This document shows positions 10,440 to 22,379 of a DNA stretch of 64,000 bases, piece after piece. Made by a program: the position numbers and the translations under genes. Each line of letters begins with the position of its first letter. Position 1 is the first letter of the stretch. This stretch comes from Rattus norvegicus (lineage: Eukaryota; Chordata; Mammalia; Rodentia; Muridae): NCBI RefSeq assembly GCF_036323735.1, contig NW_026947368.1:349001-413000 (forward strand), written 5' to 3'. Below the pieces are notes generated by a model. That model was not told where the DNA came from. It was given only the letters and a program-made list of their open reading frames with translations, and did no database searches.

Positions 10440-11460
10440 AACTGGTATGTGTTTATTTGTTCACATTCATAAAGCATGGCCATTGCTCTAGTGATGGACA
10501 GATGGCACAACGTTCAAGAGGCAAACTGACTTTCTTGCCAAAGCAATAAATCAACTTCATGGAGGCAGTTTCATTCTTAGGGACAAATGTTTAAAATCCC
10601 CTGAGAATGCTTCCTACAGCTATCATTTCCTGTATATTGTAATATCCTAGGAAATGGGTTCTCTCTTTGCATTTTGTTTCAAGTATTAAGATCTACAAGA
10701 AAGTTTTGATTGCGTGTATCATTTGGAGATGTTGTCTTTTTTTCTTTCCTATAGATGGATTCTGGGTTGTAGACTCTCAGGCATTTTATGATCCATCTCT
10801 CACAATAGGGGCTGCAAATGACATGACTCTTCATCAGGAATAAAGGAAAGAAGACAGGTAAAGTAATAGAGAACTCCCTGATGTATTTATCGCCTCTGAG
10901 TCTGAGATGACTGTTGTCATTAACTTGTATATATAAACTTTAACTTTGAAACAAAGTACACTCCCATGAGTTTCAGCCTTTGTACTTTTCATTGTGTAAA
11001 TATTTGCAATAAAGAGAGCATTAAAAGTAATAAAGTTGTGTGATGTGTATAACTCTTTTAACAGTTTCCCTTGTATAACTTAATAGAATATATAAATGCT
11101 TTTCCTTCATGGTAAATGTAATGAAGACAATGTCTCTTCTAACAATATATGTAGTAATTTTGACCTCTATAAAATTTAATATGTGCATAACTTGCCTAAA
11201 CATCCACCGCAAATACTTATGGGATACTTTCTATACTTACTCAGTGTTTTTTCCTAAATATTGTGTTAAAATGCATTTAGCAGAATAGATATTGTGGTGG
11301 ATGCAGGGAGGAAGGAAAGTGAATGGGACGGGAAGTAGAGAAAGTAATGGGTAGGAGGAAATAGGTATAGTGGTTTTGCAGGAATTAGGTATAGTGATTT
11401 TGGAGGAATTAGGTATAGTGAATCCATGGAAAAGGGAATGGAAAACACAAGTGTTGGGTG
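10440..11460. other. unassigned AT-rich intergenic stretch
   Basis: No supportable gene. It is AT-rich, and at 11,330-11,430 it contains a short tandem motif around GGAATTAGGTATAGTG (three near copies: AAATAGGTATAGTGG, AATTAGGTATAGTGA, AATTAGGTATAGTGA). Possibly the edge of the old L1 remnant that follows. Confidence 0.45.
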
Positions 11461-12150
11461 GGCAACTCTAGGAAGTGCCAGAGACCTGGGAAAGGCAAAT
11501 CCCCAGTGTGTCTATTGATGTGACTCTAGCACTGGGGATACAGATCCTTAATATGCCACTTCTGTAGCCAGGCATGACTCCCAGTGGTGTGACAAGGAAA
11601 AAAAAACACCCACAGAACCTTCAATCCAACATGAATACAGCCTACAACATCTTCAGAGACAAAGATAGATACAGCAGACATGGAAGGAACATTCAACCAA
11701 TGATTAGCACAGATTGAGACCTACCGTGGGCAAGCACTGATCCCTGACACATTAAAGATACTCTATCATGCTTACAGACAGATTCCTAGCATAACTGTCC
11801 TCTGAGTGACTCCACCCAACAGCTGAGAGAAAGAAGTGTAAAGATTCACCACCAAACATTTGCTGGAGCTTGGGGAGTCTTTAAAAAAAATAAGAAACAG
11901 GTGAAGAATTGATGCCCAGTTGATATGAGCGACTCAACAGAAAGACCAATAGAGTCAACTCACCGGGACTCTTGGGGATTGCCAAAGACTGAACCACCAA
12001 CCAGAGAGTGAACATGGTCTGACATTGAGCCCCCAGGACATAGGTAGGAAATGTGTAGCTTTGTCTTTTCACGGGTTTTCCCGACAATGCGTGTTGGCGT
12101 ACCTGGAAGATGGAGCACCGATATTGGGATGTAAAGTGAGTAAATAAATA
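11461..12150 (+). mobile_element. old L1 3' UTR remnant (plus)
   Basis: L1 3' UTR landmarks in order: ACTGGGGATACAGATCC, GTGGGCAAGCACTGATCCC, TGTCCTCTGAGTGACTCCA, GAACCACCAACCAGAGAGTG, AGCTTTGTCTTTTCACGGG, then GGGATGTAAAGTGAGTAAAT and an A/T-rich tail. No ORF is preserved. It belongs to an older subfamily than the L1 at 60-64 kb. Confidence 0.7.
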
Positions 12151-12249
12151 AATGAATTTTAAAGGCACAGATATCCCATCTACAGACAACTTGTTTTGGG
12201 AAAGCCCAATTCTAGTTGTTCGGTACCCACATGAAGACAAAGCCTATGG

Positions 12250-12720
12250 AGTGCCATGCTCTTAGAGTCCATAATCCTTTTCATTCTCTTCTTCCATCAG
12301 AGTCCCCGAGCTCCACCTGTGGTTTTGCTAGTGGATGTCTGCTTCTGTCTGAGTCAGCAGCTTAGTGGAGTCTCTCAGAGGGAAGCCATGATAGACTCTT
12401 TTCTCCAAGCATAACAGAGTGTCTTTAATAGTGTCACGGATTGGTGCTCATCCATGGGGTGGGCCTTAATCTGCACTAACCATTGGATTATCATTCCTCA
12501 CTCTGTGCTCTATGCACGGCCCTTTCATTTCTTGTGGTCAGAATAAATTTTGGGCCAAAAGTTGGTGTCTCTATCACTCCATTTTGTTTGCTCTCTGGCT
12601 ACAGGAGATGACTTCTGCAGGTCCATATCACTGAGGCGTTGAGTCTCAGCTAAGGAAACACCCATTGATTCATGGGCATCTCTTACCCCAGCTCTCTGCC
12701 TCTTTCTGGATATTACCTCT
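12250..12720 (-). mobile_element. old L1 3' UTR remnant (minus)
   Basis: Reverse-complement L1 3' UTR features: GGATTGGTGCTCATCCATGG, CAGAATAAATTTTGGGCC and a cloud of similar short matches. Orientation is opposite to the neighbouring remnants at 11,461-12,150 and about 12,720-12,935, so this is a mosaic of at least three insertions. Confidence 0.5.
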
Positions 12721-12935
12721 ACCTCCCCACCCCTATCCATCTAGGCTGCTGTGTCTGGCCTCAGATTCAGATGATGTGATTACAGAGACTAGATATGCAA
12801 GGTGAGGAGATACCAGAGGGTTCCCCTCCTGCTCAGAGGAGAAAGTGCTGGGGAAAGAATTGTGAGAGGGGTGAATGGGGGGGCAGTGTGCAACATGTAA
12901 AGTGAATAAATAAACAAATTAAAGTGAAAATAACT
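12721..12935 (+). mobile_element. L1 3' terminus remnant (plus)
   Basis: A G-rich segment (GGGGTGAATGGGGGGGCAG) followed by ATGTAAAGTGAATAAATAAA and an A-rich end is the usual end of older rodent L1 3' UTRs. Only the terminus is recognisable. Confidence 0.55.
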
Positions 12936-12959
12936 AAATCTACTTGAAGATTAGAAGCA

Positions 12960-13083
12960 GGTGTGTGTGTGTGTGTGTGTAAGAAAGTAAGTAAGTGTGT
13001 AAGTAAACTTGAAGGTAAGAGCAGTTGTGCATGTGTCTCTGTGTGTAACTGTGTGTGTGATCCTGTGTGTATGTGTGTTTGTG

Positions 13084-13126
<43 letters not shown>
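12960..13126. repeat. compound (TG)n / (TA)n microsatellite
   Basis: (TG)10 at 12,961-12,980, then degenerate TG-rich sequence, then an uninterrupted (TA)20 at 13,087-13,126. A long uninterrupted TA run is prone to cruciform extrusion and length change. Confidence 0.97.
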
Positions 13127-13129
<3 letters not shown>

Positions 13130-14130
13130 GGTAAGAAGCAAGTGGATGTGTGTTTAATATTAAATTATCACATTTGAGAAAACAGTTGTCTATGCAGAAG
13201 ACAGGACACCTTAGGCACTATATTTACAAAGAAATGGTGTTTGCTGAAAATTAAGAAACGATTCGGTGATTAATAGCACTATCTGTTCTTCCAGAGAACC
13301 CAGGACCGAACCCTAGCTCCCGAGTGACAGTTCACAAGTGGCTGTAATTTCAGCATCACAGAATCTCACAACCTCTTCAACCTCCTGGACATTAGGCATG
13401 GATGTGTTGCACACGGGAAAAAGCAGGTAAACCTCTTACATTTGTACAACAAAAAATAGAAAACAAAGAGCAGTTCCTGGTTCACATAATTTGATTTTGT
13501 TGAATATTCATAGTGATAATCACAGTCAAAAAACACTTTATTGATCAGTAATGCATTAAAAGTCACTAAAGTTAATGATCACATGAGTAGCTTAAAATCT
13601 ATTTATTTAAAAATTTGCAATAAAAATTGGCAGTCATTAAATTAATATTTTATTAATACACAAATTAATAAACATTTATATTCTCATATAGAGCTGAAAA
13701 TAATACTTCCACATATTTGTTTGGCTTTTATAAATATTGCAGCTTCTAGTTAGTTTGTTGTTGGCTTTCGTAGGAGTTCATTTCCAGGTATTAGCCCATA
13801 AACTCTATAAACTCATACAGAATATACTACAGGAACTTATGCCCTCTTGTGTTGAATCCAGGAAGGTTGCTATCTGTTTTCCTTTTTGTCTGATCAATTT
13901 TCTCTACGTACATTACAAGGATATTTTTGTTCTTGGATTCTTCCAGTTTTGTCAAGCCGATAGCTGATAACTTGGGAATATTTAATTTTTGAATATCATT
14001 TATGATGCTTTTTCCTGATATCTGCATTATCACTGTTGTAGATTTTCAAATGGATGGCCAAATGAACAGGTATTCGGGGACTGAACATGCCTTATAACTA
14101 CTGTTGTTTTGACTTTTTGAAAGAAGAAAT
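13130..14130. other. unassigned AT-rich stretch
   Basis: I see no gene or confidently named repeat. Short open frames on both strands (for example 13,737-13,967 plus and 13,827-14,033 minus) overlap each other and show no recognisable domain. Confidence 0.5.
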
Positions 14131-14240
14131 CAGAAAGGCATGGTGTTTTGGGTAAGGTACTCTGTGGGGGAAAACAGGAAGGAGGACAGAATTTGAGACA
14201 TAAATAAATTAAAAAAATAAATAAATACAAAAATAAAGCA
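14130..14240 (+). mobile_element. L1 3' terminus fragment
   Basis: GGGGGAAAACAGGAAGGAGG, then ACATAAATAAATTAAAAAAA resembles the G-rich segment plus AT-rich tail of an older L1. It is too short for a firm subfamily call. Confidence 0.45.
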
Positions 14241-15265
14241 GAATTCAAACTATACAGGAAAATCGGATTTAATTGACAGGAAACAGTGTGGTTTTACATC
14301 GAAACCTAATTACTAAATTTTATATACTTTAATCAATCTAATGACCAATTCTCAAAGAATTAGAAAATTGAAAAAAAATGTTAAAAGTAACTTTGTAGGT
14401 TTACCAAATCATAGCAATAATGTTTCTAGAACTGTACACTTTCTATGAAATTATCCAATCCAGAAATCCAGTTGACATTTAGTTATTACATATCTTATGT
14501 CATTCTATTCTGTGATAATTCATTACTTTTTTTTATCTTCTGTGGCCACACCTTTGAAGATAAATAATAACTTTGCTAGAATATCTCTAAATTTGGATTT
14601 GCCTAGTGGTTTTTCTCTTTTAGGTTGAGATTATACGTACTTGACACAGATACCAAAAAGTGTTTCTTGCTTTGCTTAACACAGTTAAACATTAGGAGGA
14701 TGCCTGTCATCTTAAAAACACCCAATTATGGAGCAATGAAATTATTTTAAATTATTTTCCTCTCATAGTTAAAATATTTTAATATATTTTTCTTTTGTAT
14801 TTCCTTTTAAAGTAATAGAAGTTAAAAGAGAATTACTTAATGCCTATGGAAAGACTGTGTGTCTCTTCAATACTTTATGCATTGCTTTCAACATCTCGTC
14901 ATTTTTTTACCAACATTTTGACCTGAGTTGTACTTACTGCATGTAAGTAGACTCAGAACAATGAGTCAGAGGAGAATATAATTATTGTCTTTCTGTTTGG
15001 GTGACTCATGCCTAAAACAATACTGTAGTTTTAGTGTCATGGTTATTTTTTAAGACTTCCATATTTTCAGCACACTTAAATGGAATTTTATTTTTCTTTA
15101 ATTATATTCATAAGACTCAATATTATAATTTTATATTATTTTATTTTCTTGTTAAATAGCAACCTGAATCTAATTATCTAACACTAGCTAACTTTTATAT
15201 TTGCATTCTGTCACTTGTAAACCCACTTCAATTCCTGTATAATGTGTGCATGCTTGCTTGTTTAA
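14240..15265. other. unassigned AT-rich stretch
   Basis: Very AT-rich single-copy-looking sequence. No open frame, RNA gene or named repeat can be supported. Confidence 0.5.
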
Positions 15266-15290
15266 GTGTGTGTGTGTGTGTGTGTGTGTT

Positions 15291-15332
<42 letters not shown>
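15266..15332. repeat. (TG)n microsatellite
   Basis: About 33 TG units with two TTTG interruptions. Confidence 0.97.
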
Positions 15333-15333
<1 letters not shown>

Positions 15334-15914
15334 ACCTGAAATAATGTTGAGAATCACCTGGCTGAAATTCTTTTCCACCGCCCTATAGAAATCAAAAGGT
15401 GGAGGAAAGACTACTCCTGTTCCAAAATTGTAGGCTCTGGGTGCCCAGAGCTGAAGTGTGGACTGACCAAATGGTACAAAGAGCAGAGTCTAACAATTCA
15501 ATGTCCTGAAAACTACTCAGCAGTTCCAGTCCATTCAATAAATTTACATGTACTGAGGAATATGGAATTGTAACATAACGAGCTGACATCATTTACAAAC
15601 AATTTCTGGAAGATTACCAAGTAGGTAAAAATAGATACAGAGAAATTTCAAGGTCCCTGAGACATCAGCATGTGGTTTAAACATGGCCCAGATGAAAATG
15701 TTTAAGTAATAGATTAATCTACTAAAGTAATTTAATAGCAAGCATACTTTACAATTGTTTGAAATTAAGCATGATGGTGAATAAAGACAACACTCTAAAA
15801 CAATGTTATGTTTCTTGAAGTTTGTTTCAAGACATCAAGAAAGAGCACAGTGGTTTTGTTTTCTTTCTTTCACAGATGTTGCCCCTTTTGGAAAGAGCAC
15901 TTTGGGATCCTTAA

Positions 15915-16470
15915 TTACCTATTTATTATCAGAACTTTCTTCAGACCCAGAGTTCTTCTCAGTGGTGCCTTGACCTCTTGGTTCATTAAGCTATAAATGA
16001 TAGAGTTCAGCATCGATACCACTGTGGTATGGAAGATGACCAAGAATTTATCAACTCCTTGTGGGTGGTTAGATTAGGGTCTCAATTAGTTTTTTCCCAA
16101 CCCTGCAAGGCAACCTATTCCCCATGAAACAATTGCCAAAGGGGCACATACTCATGACACATTTGGGTTGCATAGTGAAGCACGGCCATACAGTGGCCAA
16201 AGGCCATGGTTGCCAATAGGCAGCACTCAGTTATACCAAAATGTGTGAAGAACAACTTCTGTGTGGCACATCCCTCCTGAGAGATTCCTCAGATCTCACT
16301 TACACGGCTCTCCATATCTTGGGTATGACAGAGCCAGTGTAATCAATTTCCAGGTTACATAAGTACGCCAGAAGAAGTACATGGGGGTGTGTAGAGATGG
16401 AGTAGTATAGATAGCAAAGGCTATGAAAGCAGAATGAGGTAAAACAGGAGGAAGCATTCTCCAGGAACCT
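15915..16470 (-). pseudogene. olfactory receptor pseudogene with TM4-TM6 deleted
   Basis: Read on the minus strand this is a class II olfactory receptor relic. Near 16,371-16,394 is the family signature LHTPMYFF, followed after a frameshift by LAYLCNLEIDYTGSVIPKI (TM2). Next comes EGCATQKLFFTHFGITECCL (TM3 start), then MAFGHCMAVLHYATQM, the degraded MAYDRY(V/A)AIC motif in which the DRY aspartate is Gly and the arginine is His. After a stop, CLAGLGKTN is read, followed by another stop. The sequence then jumps to GVDKFLVIFHTTVVSMLNSI with IYSLMNQEVKAPLRR, the TM7 NPxIYSLRN(K/E) tail, ending at a stop at 15,915. About 100 codons for TM4-TM6 are missing, and the N terminus is not recognisable. 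An OR10-like affinity is an inference from memory. Confidence 0.93.
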
Positions 16471-16499
16471 AAAAGTTATTGGCAATTGCAAAACATTTT

Positions 16500-17878
16500 A
16501 CAGACAAGCCCTTTTCCTGCTACAAAGAGCAGTTGACACAATTGACACTCATCTGGAAGACAGAGCAATAAGCCATTAGAAGGATTCTTGCAGATGAGAG
16601 ATATTGATTTTTTAACACTTGTAGACACTCAGTTACATCAGAGTCAAAGCCTTTCTCTGTAATCACAAAAATCAAAGCATAGAAGTGATTTATTCTCACA
16701 TATTTTCATATCTAATACTTTCCAAAGTGTGCCAAGCATGGAGCCAAGTGTCCAAATATTTACAAAGCTGGTGCAAACTTGTAGTCCTGGCACTAATGAA
16801 GCTCAGGCAGAAGGTTTATCATGGGTCTGAGTTCAGTTTCACATGCTGTATAAGCAATCATTCAAATTAAGTACAAGAAAACCCTGACTGTATTTGAATT
16901 TTTTACCCATTCTTATCATTATGTAGTTTTCAATGTTTTGCAGAAAAACAGATCAAACGAATCACTTCTATGCTTTCATGTTGCCACAGGTCATGTGTTT
17001 CACCATTAGGTTACTTATAAACATGGCTAAGAAAAAAAGTATTCCTCTTAATTTTTCTTCTGTGTGAATAAGTTAATTTCCCAAATCACTTAAGTTGATC
17101 GGGTGCGGAATGCTTGTCAGCTACATGGGTCATGAGCATTTGTGCATGTCTACCCACAAACACTTTAGATTTATCTTTCTGTACACTCTATTTTGGGGGA
17201 ATTTCTCACCATAATACATAATTTTCTTTTCTATTTGCTAATTGATCACTAGATTAATTTTCTCTTTCTGATAATGAAAAACACAGCTCCCCCAAAAAAC
17301 AAGAACAACAAAAAAAGAAAAACAATACATGGTTTTCTCATGGGGGCAAGGGATATAGTCAGGTACAATAGCTTATTACATATATTATATTAGATCAGAC
17401 CCATTCAAACAAAAGTTATAAAAATGTAAGTGTAGAGAACATAGGATAGACTTAAAGCTCTGACAAATATGAAGGATGAGTGCTATTGTACATACTTGAT
17501 CATTCAGTGGACTCTGCTTTGTAGAAAAAATGCTGGAATGCATAGGATTCTATTGTGATGCATTTCACACTTTTTTGGTGTACTATAAATATTTCTCCAC
17601 GTTAAATTAAAACAAACAAACAAACAAACAAAAACAAATAAACAACCTTACCACAGTCAGCACAGAATAATGACTACTTTTTCAATTTGAAATATTTCTA
17701 AAGCAACTTCTTTTCATTAGTATGTTCAGTATTTGTATAGGTAGCTCTCTATTTAGAGAGTGAGGCCTTGCCTCTTCTAGTTAAATTTCCAGAATATCAA
17801 CTCAAGAAACAGAATGCTATATTTACATTTGAATTTGTGCAATAAAAATGATTCATGAGAAATCCTGAGGTTTCACAA
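16500..17878. other. unassigned intergenic stretch
   Basis: AT-rich, with no supportable gene. It contains an (AAAC)n run at about 17,610-17,640. Upstream of the olfactory receptor relic (on its strand) I find no exon-like sequence. Confidence 0.5.
17610..17640. repeat. (AAAC)n microsatellite
   Basis: Seven or so AAAC units with one variant. The A-rich form could be an old SINE tail, but no SINE body is visible beside it. Confidence 0.9.
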
Positions 17879-20800
17879 AAAAACCTTACTAAAGCTAAAA
17901 GCACACATTGCACCTGACATGATAATAGTAGGAGATTTCAACAACCCACCCTGATTTTTGGAGAGATCTTGGAAACAAAAATTAAGCAGAGATGTAGAGG
18001 AAGTAATAGAAGTTATGAACCAAATGGATTTAACAGATATTTAAAGAACATTCCATCCTAAAATATAAGGATGTACATTCTTCTCATAACCTCAGGGAGC
18101 CTTCTTTAAAATTAAACACATAATCGGCCCCTCAACAAACCTTAACAGATTCAGGAAGATAGATATAATCCCATGCATTCTATCAGATCACCACACACTA
18201 AGACTGGTCTTCAACAATAACGATAATAACAGAAAGCCCACATATACATTGAAGTTTAAAAATGCTTTACTCCATGACAACTTGGTCAAGGAAGAAATAA
18301 AGAAAGAAATTAAAGATTTCTTAGAAATTAATGAAAATGAAGATACAACATTCCCAAACATATGTGACATAATGAAAGCAGAGCTAAGAGGAAAACTTAT
18401 AGACCTAAGTGCTAGTGAAAAGAAACTGGAGAGAGCATATGTCAGGAGCTTGATAGCACATGTAAAAGCTCTAGAAAAAAAAGAACTAATTAAAGCCAAG
18501 ACGGGGAGAAAGCAGGAAATTATCAAACTCAGATCTGAAATCAAGGAAGTAGAAATGAAAGGACGATACAAAGAATCAACAAAACCAGGAGCTGTTTCTT
18601 TAAGAAAAACAATAAGATAGATAAACACTTAGCCAAACTTATCAGAGGTCAAAGAGAATGTATCCAAATTAAAAAAAAATCAGAAATGAAAAGGGAGACA
18701 TAACAACAGAATGTGAAGAAATAAAAAAAATCAGATTCTACTATAAAAAATCAGATTCTACTATAAAAGCCTATATTCAACAAAAGTGTAAAATATAGAG
18801 GAAATGGACAATTTTGTAGACAGATACCAGGTAACAAAGTTAAATCAGGAAGAAATAAACTATCTAATTAACTCCATAACTCCTGAAGAAATAGAAGCAG
18901 ATATTAAAATCTCCCAACAAAACAAAGCACAGGTCAAGATGGGTTTAGTCCAGAATTCTATCAGACCTTCTTAGAAGATCTCATACTAATATTGTCCAAA
19001 TTATTCCACAAAATTGGAGAGACTGAGCACTATCACATTCCATATATGAATCCTCAATTACTTTTAAACCAAACCCCCACAAAAAATCATTACCGAAAGA
19101 GGACTTCTGACCAATTTCCTTTATGAATATTGATGAAATAATACTCAATAAAATTCTTGCAAACCAAATCTAAGAATACATAAAAAAATCATCCAACAGG
19201 ATCAAGTAGACTTGAACCCAGGGATGGAGGGATGGTTTAATATAGGAAAATTCATAAATGTAATCCATCATGTAAACATACTCAAAGATAAGGAGCACAT
19301 GATCATTTCATTAGATGGTGAGAAAGCATTTGAAAAAATTCAACAACCCTTGTGGATAAAAGTTCTGGAAAAATCACGAATTGAAGGCTCATTAAAAACA
19401 TAGTGTAAAAAATATACAGCAAACCTGTAGCTAACATCAAACTAAATAGAAAGAAACATAAACCAATCCCACTAAAATCAGGGACTAGACAATCCTGCCC
19501 AACTCTCTTCCTACTTATTCAATACTGGACTCCATGTCATAGTCAGAGAAACCAGACAACAAAAAGGAGTCAGACGGATACAAATTGGAAGGGAAGATAT
19601 GAAAATATTACTATTTGCAGATGATAGGATAGTATATACTTAAGTAACCCCAAAAGTTCCACCAGAGAACTTCTTAACCTGATAAATAACTTCAGCAAAG
19701 TGTCAGGATATAAAATTAACTCAAACATACCAGGAGCCTTACTCTCCTCAATGGATAAACAGGCTGAGAAAGAAAATAATGAAATCACATGCTCCACAAA
19801 AATTTCAAATAATATAAAATGTCTTGGTGTAAGTTTAACCAAGCAAGTAAATGATCTGTATGACAAGAAGTTCAAATGTCTGAAGAAAGAAACTGAGGAA
19901 GATCTCAGAAGATAGATAGAGCTTCCATGCTCATGGATTGACAGGATTAATATAGTAAAGAAGACCATTTTGCCAAATGCAATGTACACGTTCAATGCAA
20001 TCTCCATCAAAATTCCTACTCACTTCTTTAATAGAGATAGAAAGAGCAATTTGCAAATTCATTCAGAATAAGAAAAAGCCAGGATAGCTAAAACTATCCT
20101 CAACAATAAAAGAACTCCTGGGGGAATCATCACCCCTGGACCCAAGCAGTATTACAGAGCAATAGTGGTAAAAACTACATGGTATTGGTACAGAGTCAGA
20201 TGGATAGACAAGTGGAATAGAATTGAAGACCCAGAAATGAACCCACATAACCTATCGTTTGATATTTGACAAAGGAGATAAAACCATCCAAAGGAAGAAA
20301 CATAGCATTTTCCAAAAATAGTGCTGGTTCAACTAGAAGTCATCATGTAGAAGAATGGAAATTATCCCATTTTTATGACCATGTACAAAGCTTAAGTACA
20401 AGTGAATCGAGGACCTACACATCAAACCAGATACACTCAAACTAATAGAAGAAAAGGTGGGGAAGAGTCTTGAACACATTGCCACTGGAGACAATTTGCT
20501 GAAAAATTACCATTGACTTATGCTCTAAGATCAAGAATTGACAAAAGGACCTCATAAACCAGCAAAATTTCTGTAAGCCAAAAGACACTGTGATTAGGAC
20601 AAAACTGTAACCAAAATATTGGGAAAACATTTTTTACCAATCCTATAACTGATAGTGTTAATATCCGAAATATACAATGAACTTCAGAAGTTAGACTCTA
20701 GAAAGCAAAAATATCCTATTAAAATGGGGTACAGTGAGTTAGAAAACATTCTCAGCTGAATGTTATCGAATGGCCAAGAAACAACTAAATAAATATTCAA

Positions 20801-22039
20801 CATACTTAGTCTTCAGGGAAATTCAAATCAAAACAAATCTGAGAATCCACCTTACACGAGTCAGAATGGCTAACATATAAATCTCAGGTGACAGCAGATG
20901 ATGGCAAGGATATGGAGGAAGAGTAAGACTCCTCCATTGTTGGTGGAATTGCAGACTGGTACAACCCTTTGGTAAATCAGTCTGAGGGTTCCTCAGAATA
21001 TTTGACATTCCATGAACTTAGGACCCAGCTATACCTCTCTTGGGCATATACCCAAAAGATGGTCCAATGTACAACAGAGAAATATATTCAACTATGTTCA
21101 TAGCAGTCTTATTTAAATTAGCCAGAATCTGGAAAGAACCCAGATGACCTTCAACAGAGGAATGGATACAGAAATGTGGTGCATCTACACTACAGAATAT
21201 TACTCAGCCATCAAAACAATGACTTCATGAAATTCATAGGCAAATGGAATGAACTAGAAAATATCATCCTGAGTGAGATTCTTCAATCACGAAAAACACA
21301 CTTGGATGCTTTCATTGATTAGTAGATATTATCCAAAAACCTTGAATTACCCATCATGTAATATGCAGACCACATGAAACTCAAGAAGGATGACCAAATG
21401 CAGATGCTTCACTCCTTCTTTAAAAGGGGAACCAAAATACCCATGGGAGGGGATAAGGAGGGAAAGTTTATAACAGACTGAAGGACCTGCCGTTCAGAGC
21501 CTGGCCCATATATAGCCCATATATACAGCACCAAATGTAGATAAGATGGATGAAGCTAAGAAGTGCAGGCTGACAATGACTGGATATTGATCCCTCCTGA
21601 GAGACACAGCCAGAATATGTCAAATACAGAGGCAATGCATCATCAAACCACTGAACCAAGAATCAGACCCCAGTTGGAGGAATTAGAGAAAGGATTGAAA
21701 GTCCTGAAGGGATTTGCAACCCCATAATAATGACAATGCTAACTAACCTGAGCTTCCAGGGACCAAACCACAACAGAGAGACTATACATGGAGTGTCCAA
21801 TGGTTCCAACTGCATGTAGCAAAGGATGGTCTTGCTGAGAAACAATTGAATGAGAAACACTTTTTTCTGACAAGGTTGGAATACTAGTGTAGGGGAAAGT
21901 GGGGAGGTGTGGGGAGGCCGTGGGTGGAGATGTGTACTCCCTTATAGAAGGGTAGGGGGAAAGGTTAAGGGGCTTATGGACTGGAAACCTGGAAAAGGGA
22001 ATAACATTCGAAATGTAAACAGGAAATATCCAACAATGA
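17879..22039 (+). mobile_element. 5'-truncated L1 (plus strand)
   Basis: Begins inside the ORF2 endonuclease domain (CCTTACTAAAGCTAAAAGCA, equivalent to about 62,470 in the younger L1) and runs through reverse transcriptase and C-terminal ORF2 to the 3' UTR. The 3' UTR landmarks are GAAGCTAAGAAGTGCAGGCTG, AGTCCTGAAGGGATTTGCAA, AGCAAAGGATGGTCTTGCTG and TGGAAAAGGGAATAACATTC. The tail passes into the purine tract at 22,040. No clear target duplication could be found, partly because the tail has expanded. Confidence 0.93.
17890..21330 (+). pseudogene. L1 ORF2 remnant (endonuclease part, reverse transcriptase)
   Basis: Decayed ORF2 of the L1 above, with many stops and frameshifts. The reverse transcriptase active-site region survives as FADD at 19,614-19,625, followed by RIVYT. 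The finger/palm region reads MIISLDGEKAFEKIQQPLWI near 19,300. The C-terminal region contains the usual zinc-knuckle-proximal sequence near 20,900-21,250. A 20-bp tandem duplication (TCAGATTCTACTATAAAAAA at about 18,731 and 18,751) lies within it. In intact elements ORF2 nicks target DNA and copies L1 RNA. This copy cannot encode the protein. Confidence 0.92.
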
Positions 22040-22325
22040 GACAGAGAGAGAGAGAGAGAGAGAGGTGGAGGAGGAGGAGGAAGAGGAGGAAGAAGAGGAG
22101 GAAGAGGAGGAAGAGGTAGAAGAGGAAGAGGAAGAAGAAGAGGAGGAGGAGGAGGAGGAGGAGGAGAAGAAGAAGAAGAAGAAGGAGGAGGAGGAGGAGG
22201 AGGAGGAGGAGGAGGAGGAGGAGGAGGAGGAGGAGGAGGAGAAGAAGAAGAAGAAGAAGAAGAAGAAGAAGAAGAAGAAGAAGAAGAAGAAGAAGAAGAA
22301 GAAGAAGAAGAAGAAGAAGAAGGAA
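22040..22325. repeat. compound purine tract (GA)n-(GGA/GAA)n
   Basis: (GA) dinucleotides, then mixed GGA/AGA, a short (GAA)n, a pure (GGA)n of about 20 units (about 22,182-22,238) and finally a (GAA)n of about 28 units. One strand is purely purine for roughly 280 bp, the composition associated with triplex (H-DNA). It sits exactly at the end of the L1 at 17,879-22,039, so it probably grew from that L1's poly-A tail. Glutamate- or leucine-rich frames here are artefacts. Confidence 0.98.
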
Positions 22326-22379
22326 TAGAAACAGAAAGAAAACTAAACTTCCATTCTTCCCCATTCCCTCTCTTCCTCA

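Noticed and set aside
21942..22364. Poly-Leu (minus) and poly-Glu/poly-Lys (plus) open frames
   Set aside because: They arise from the (GGA/GAA)n purine tract. The same holds for the frames at 38,329-38,597.
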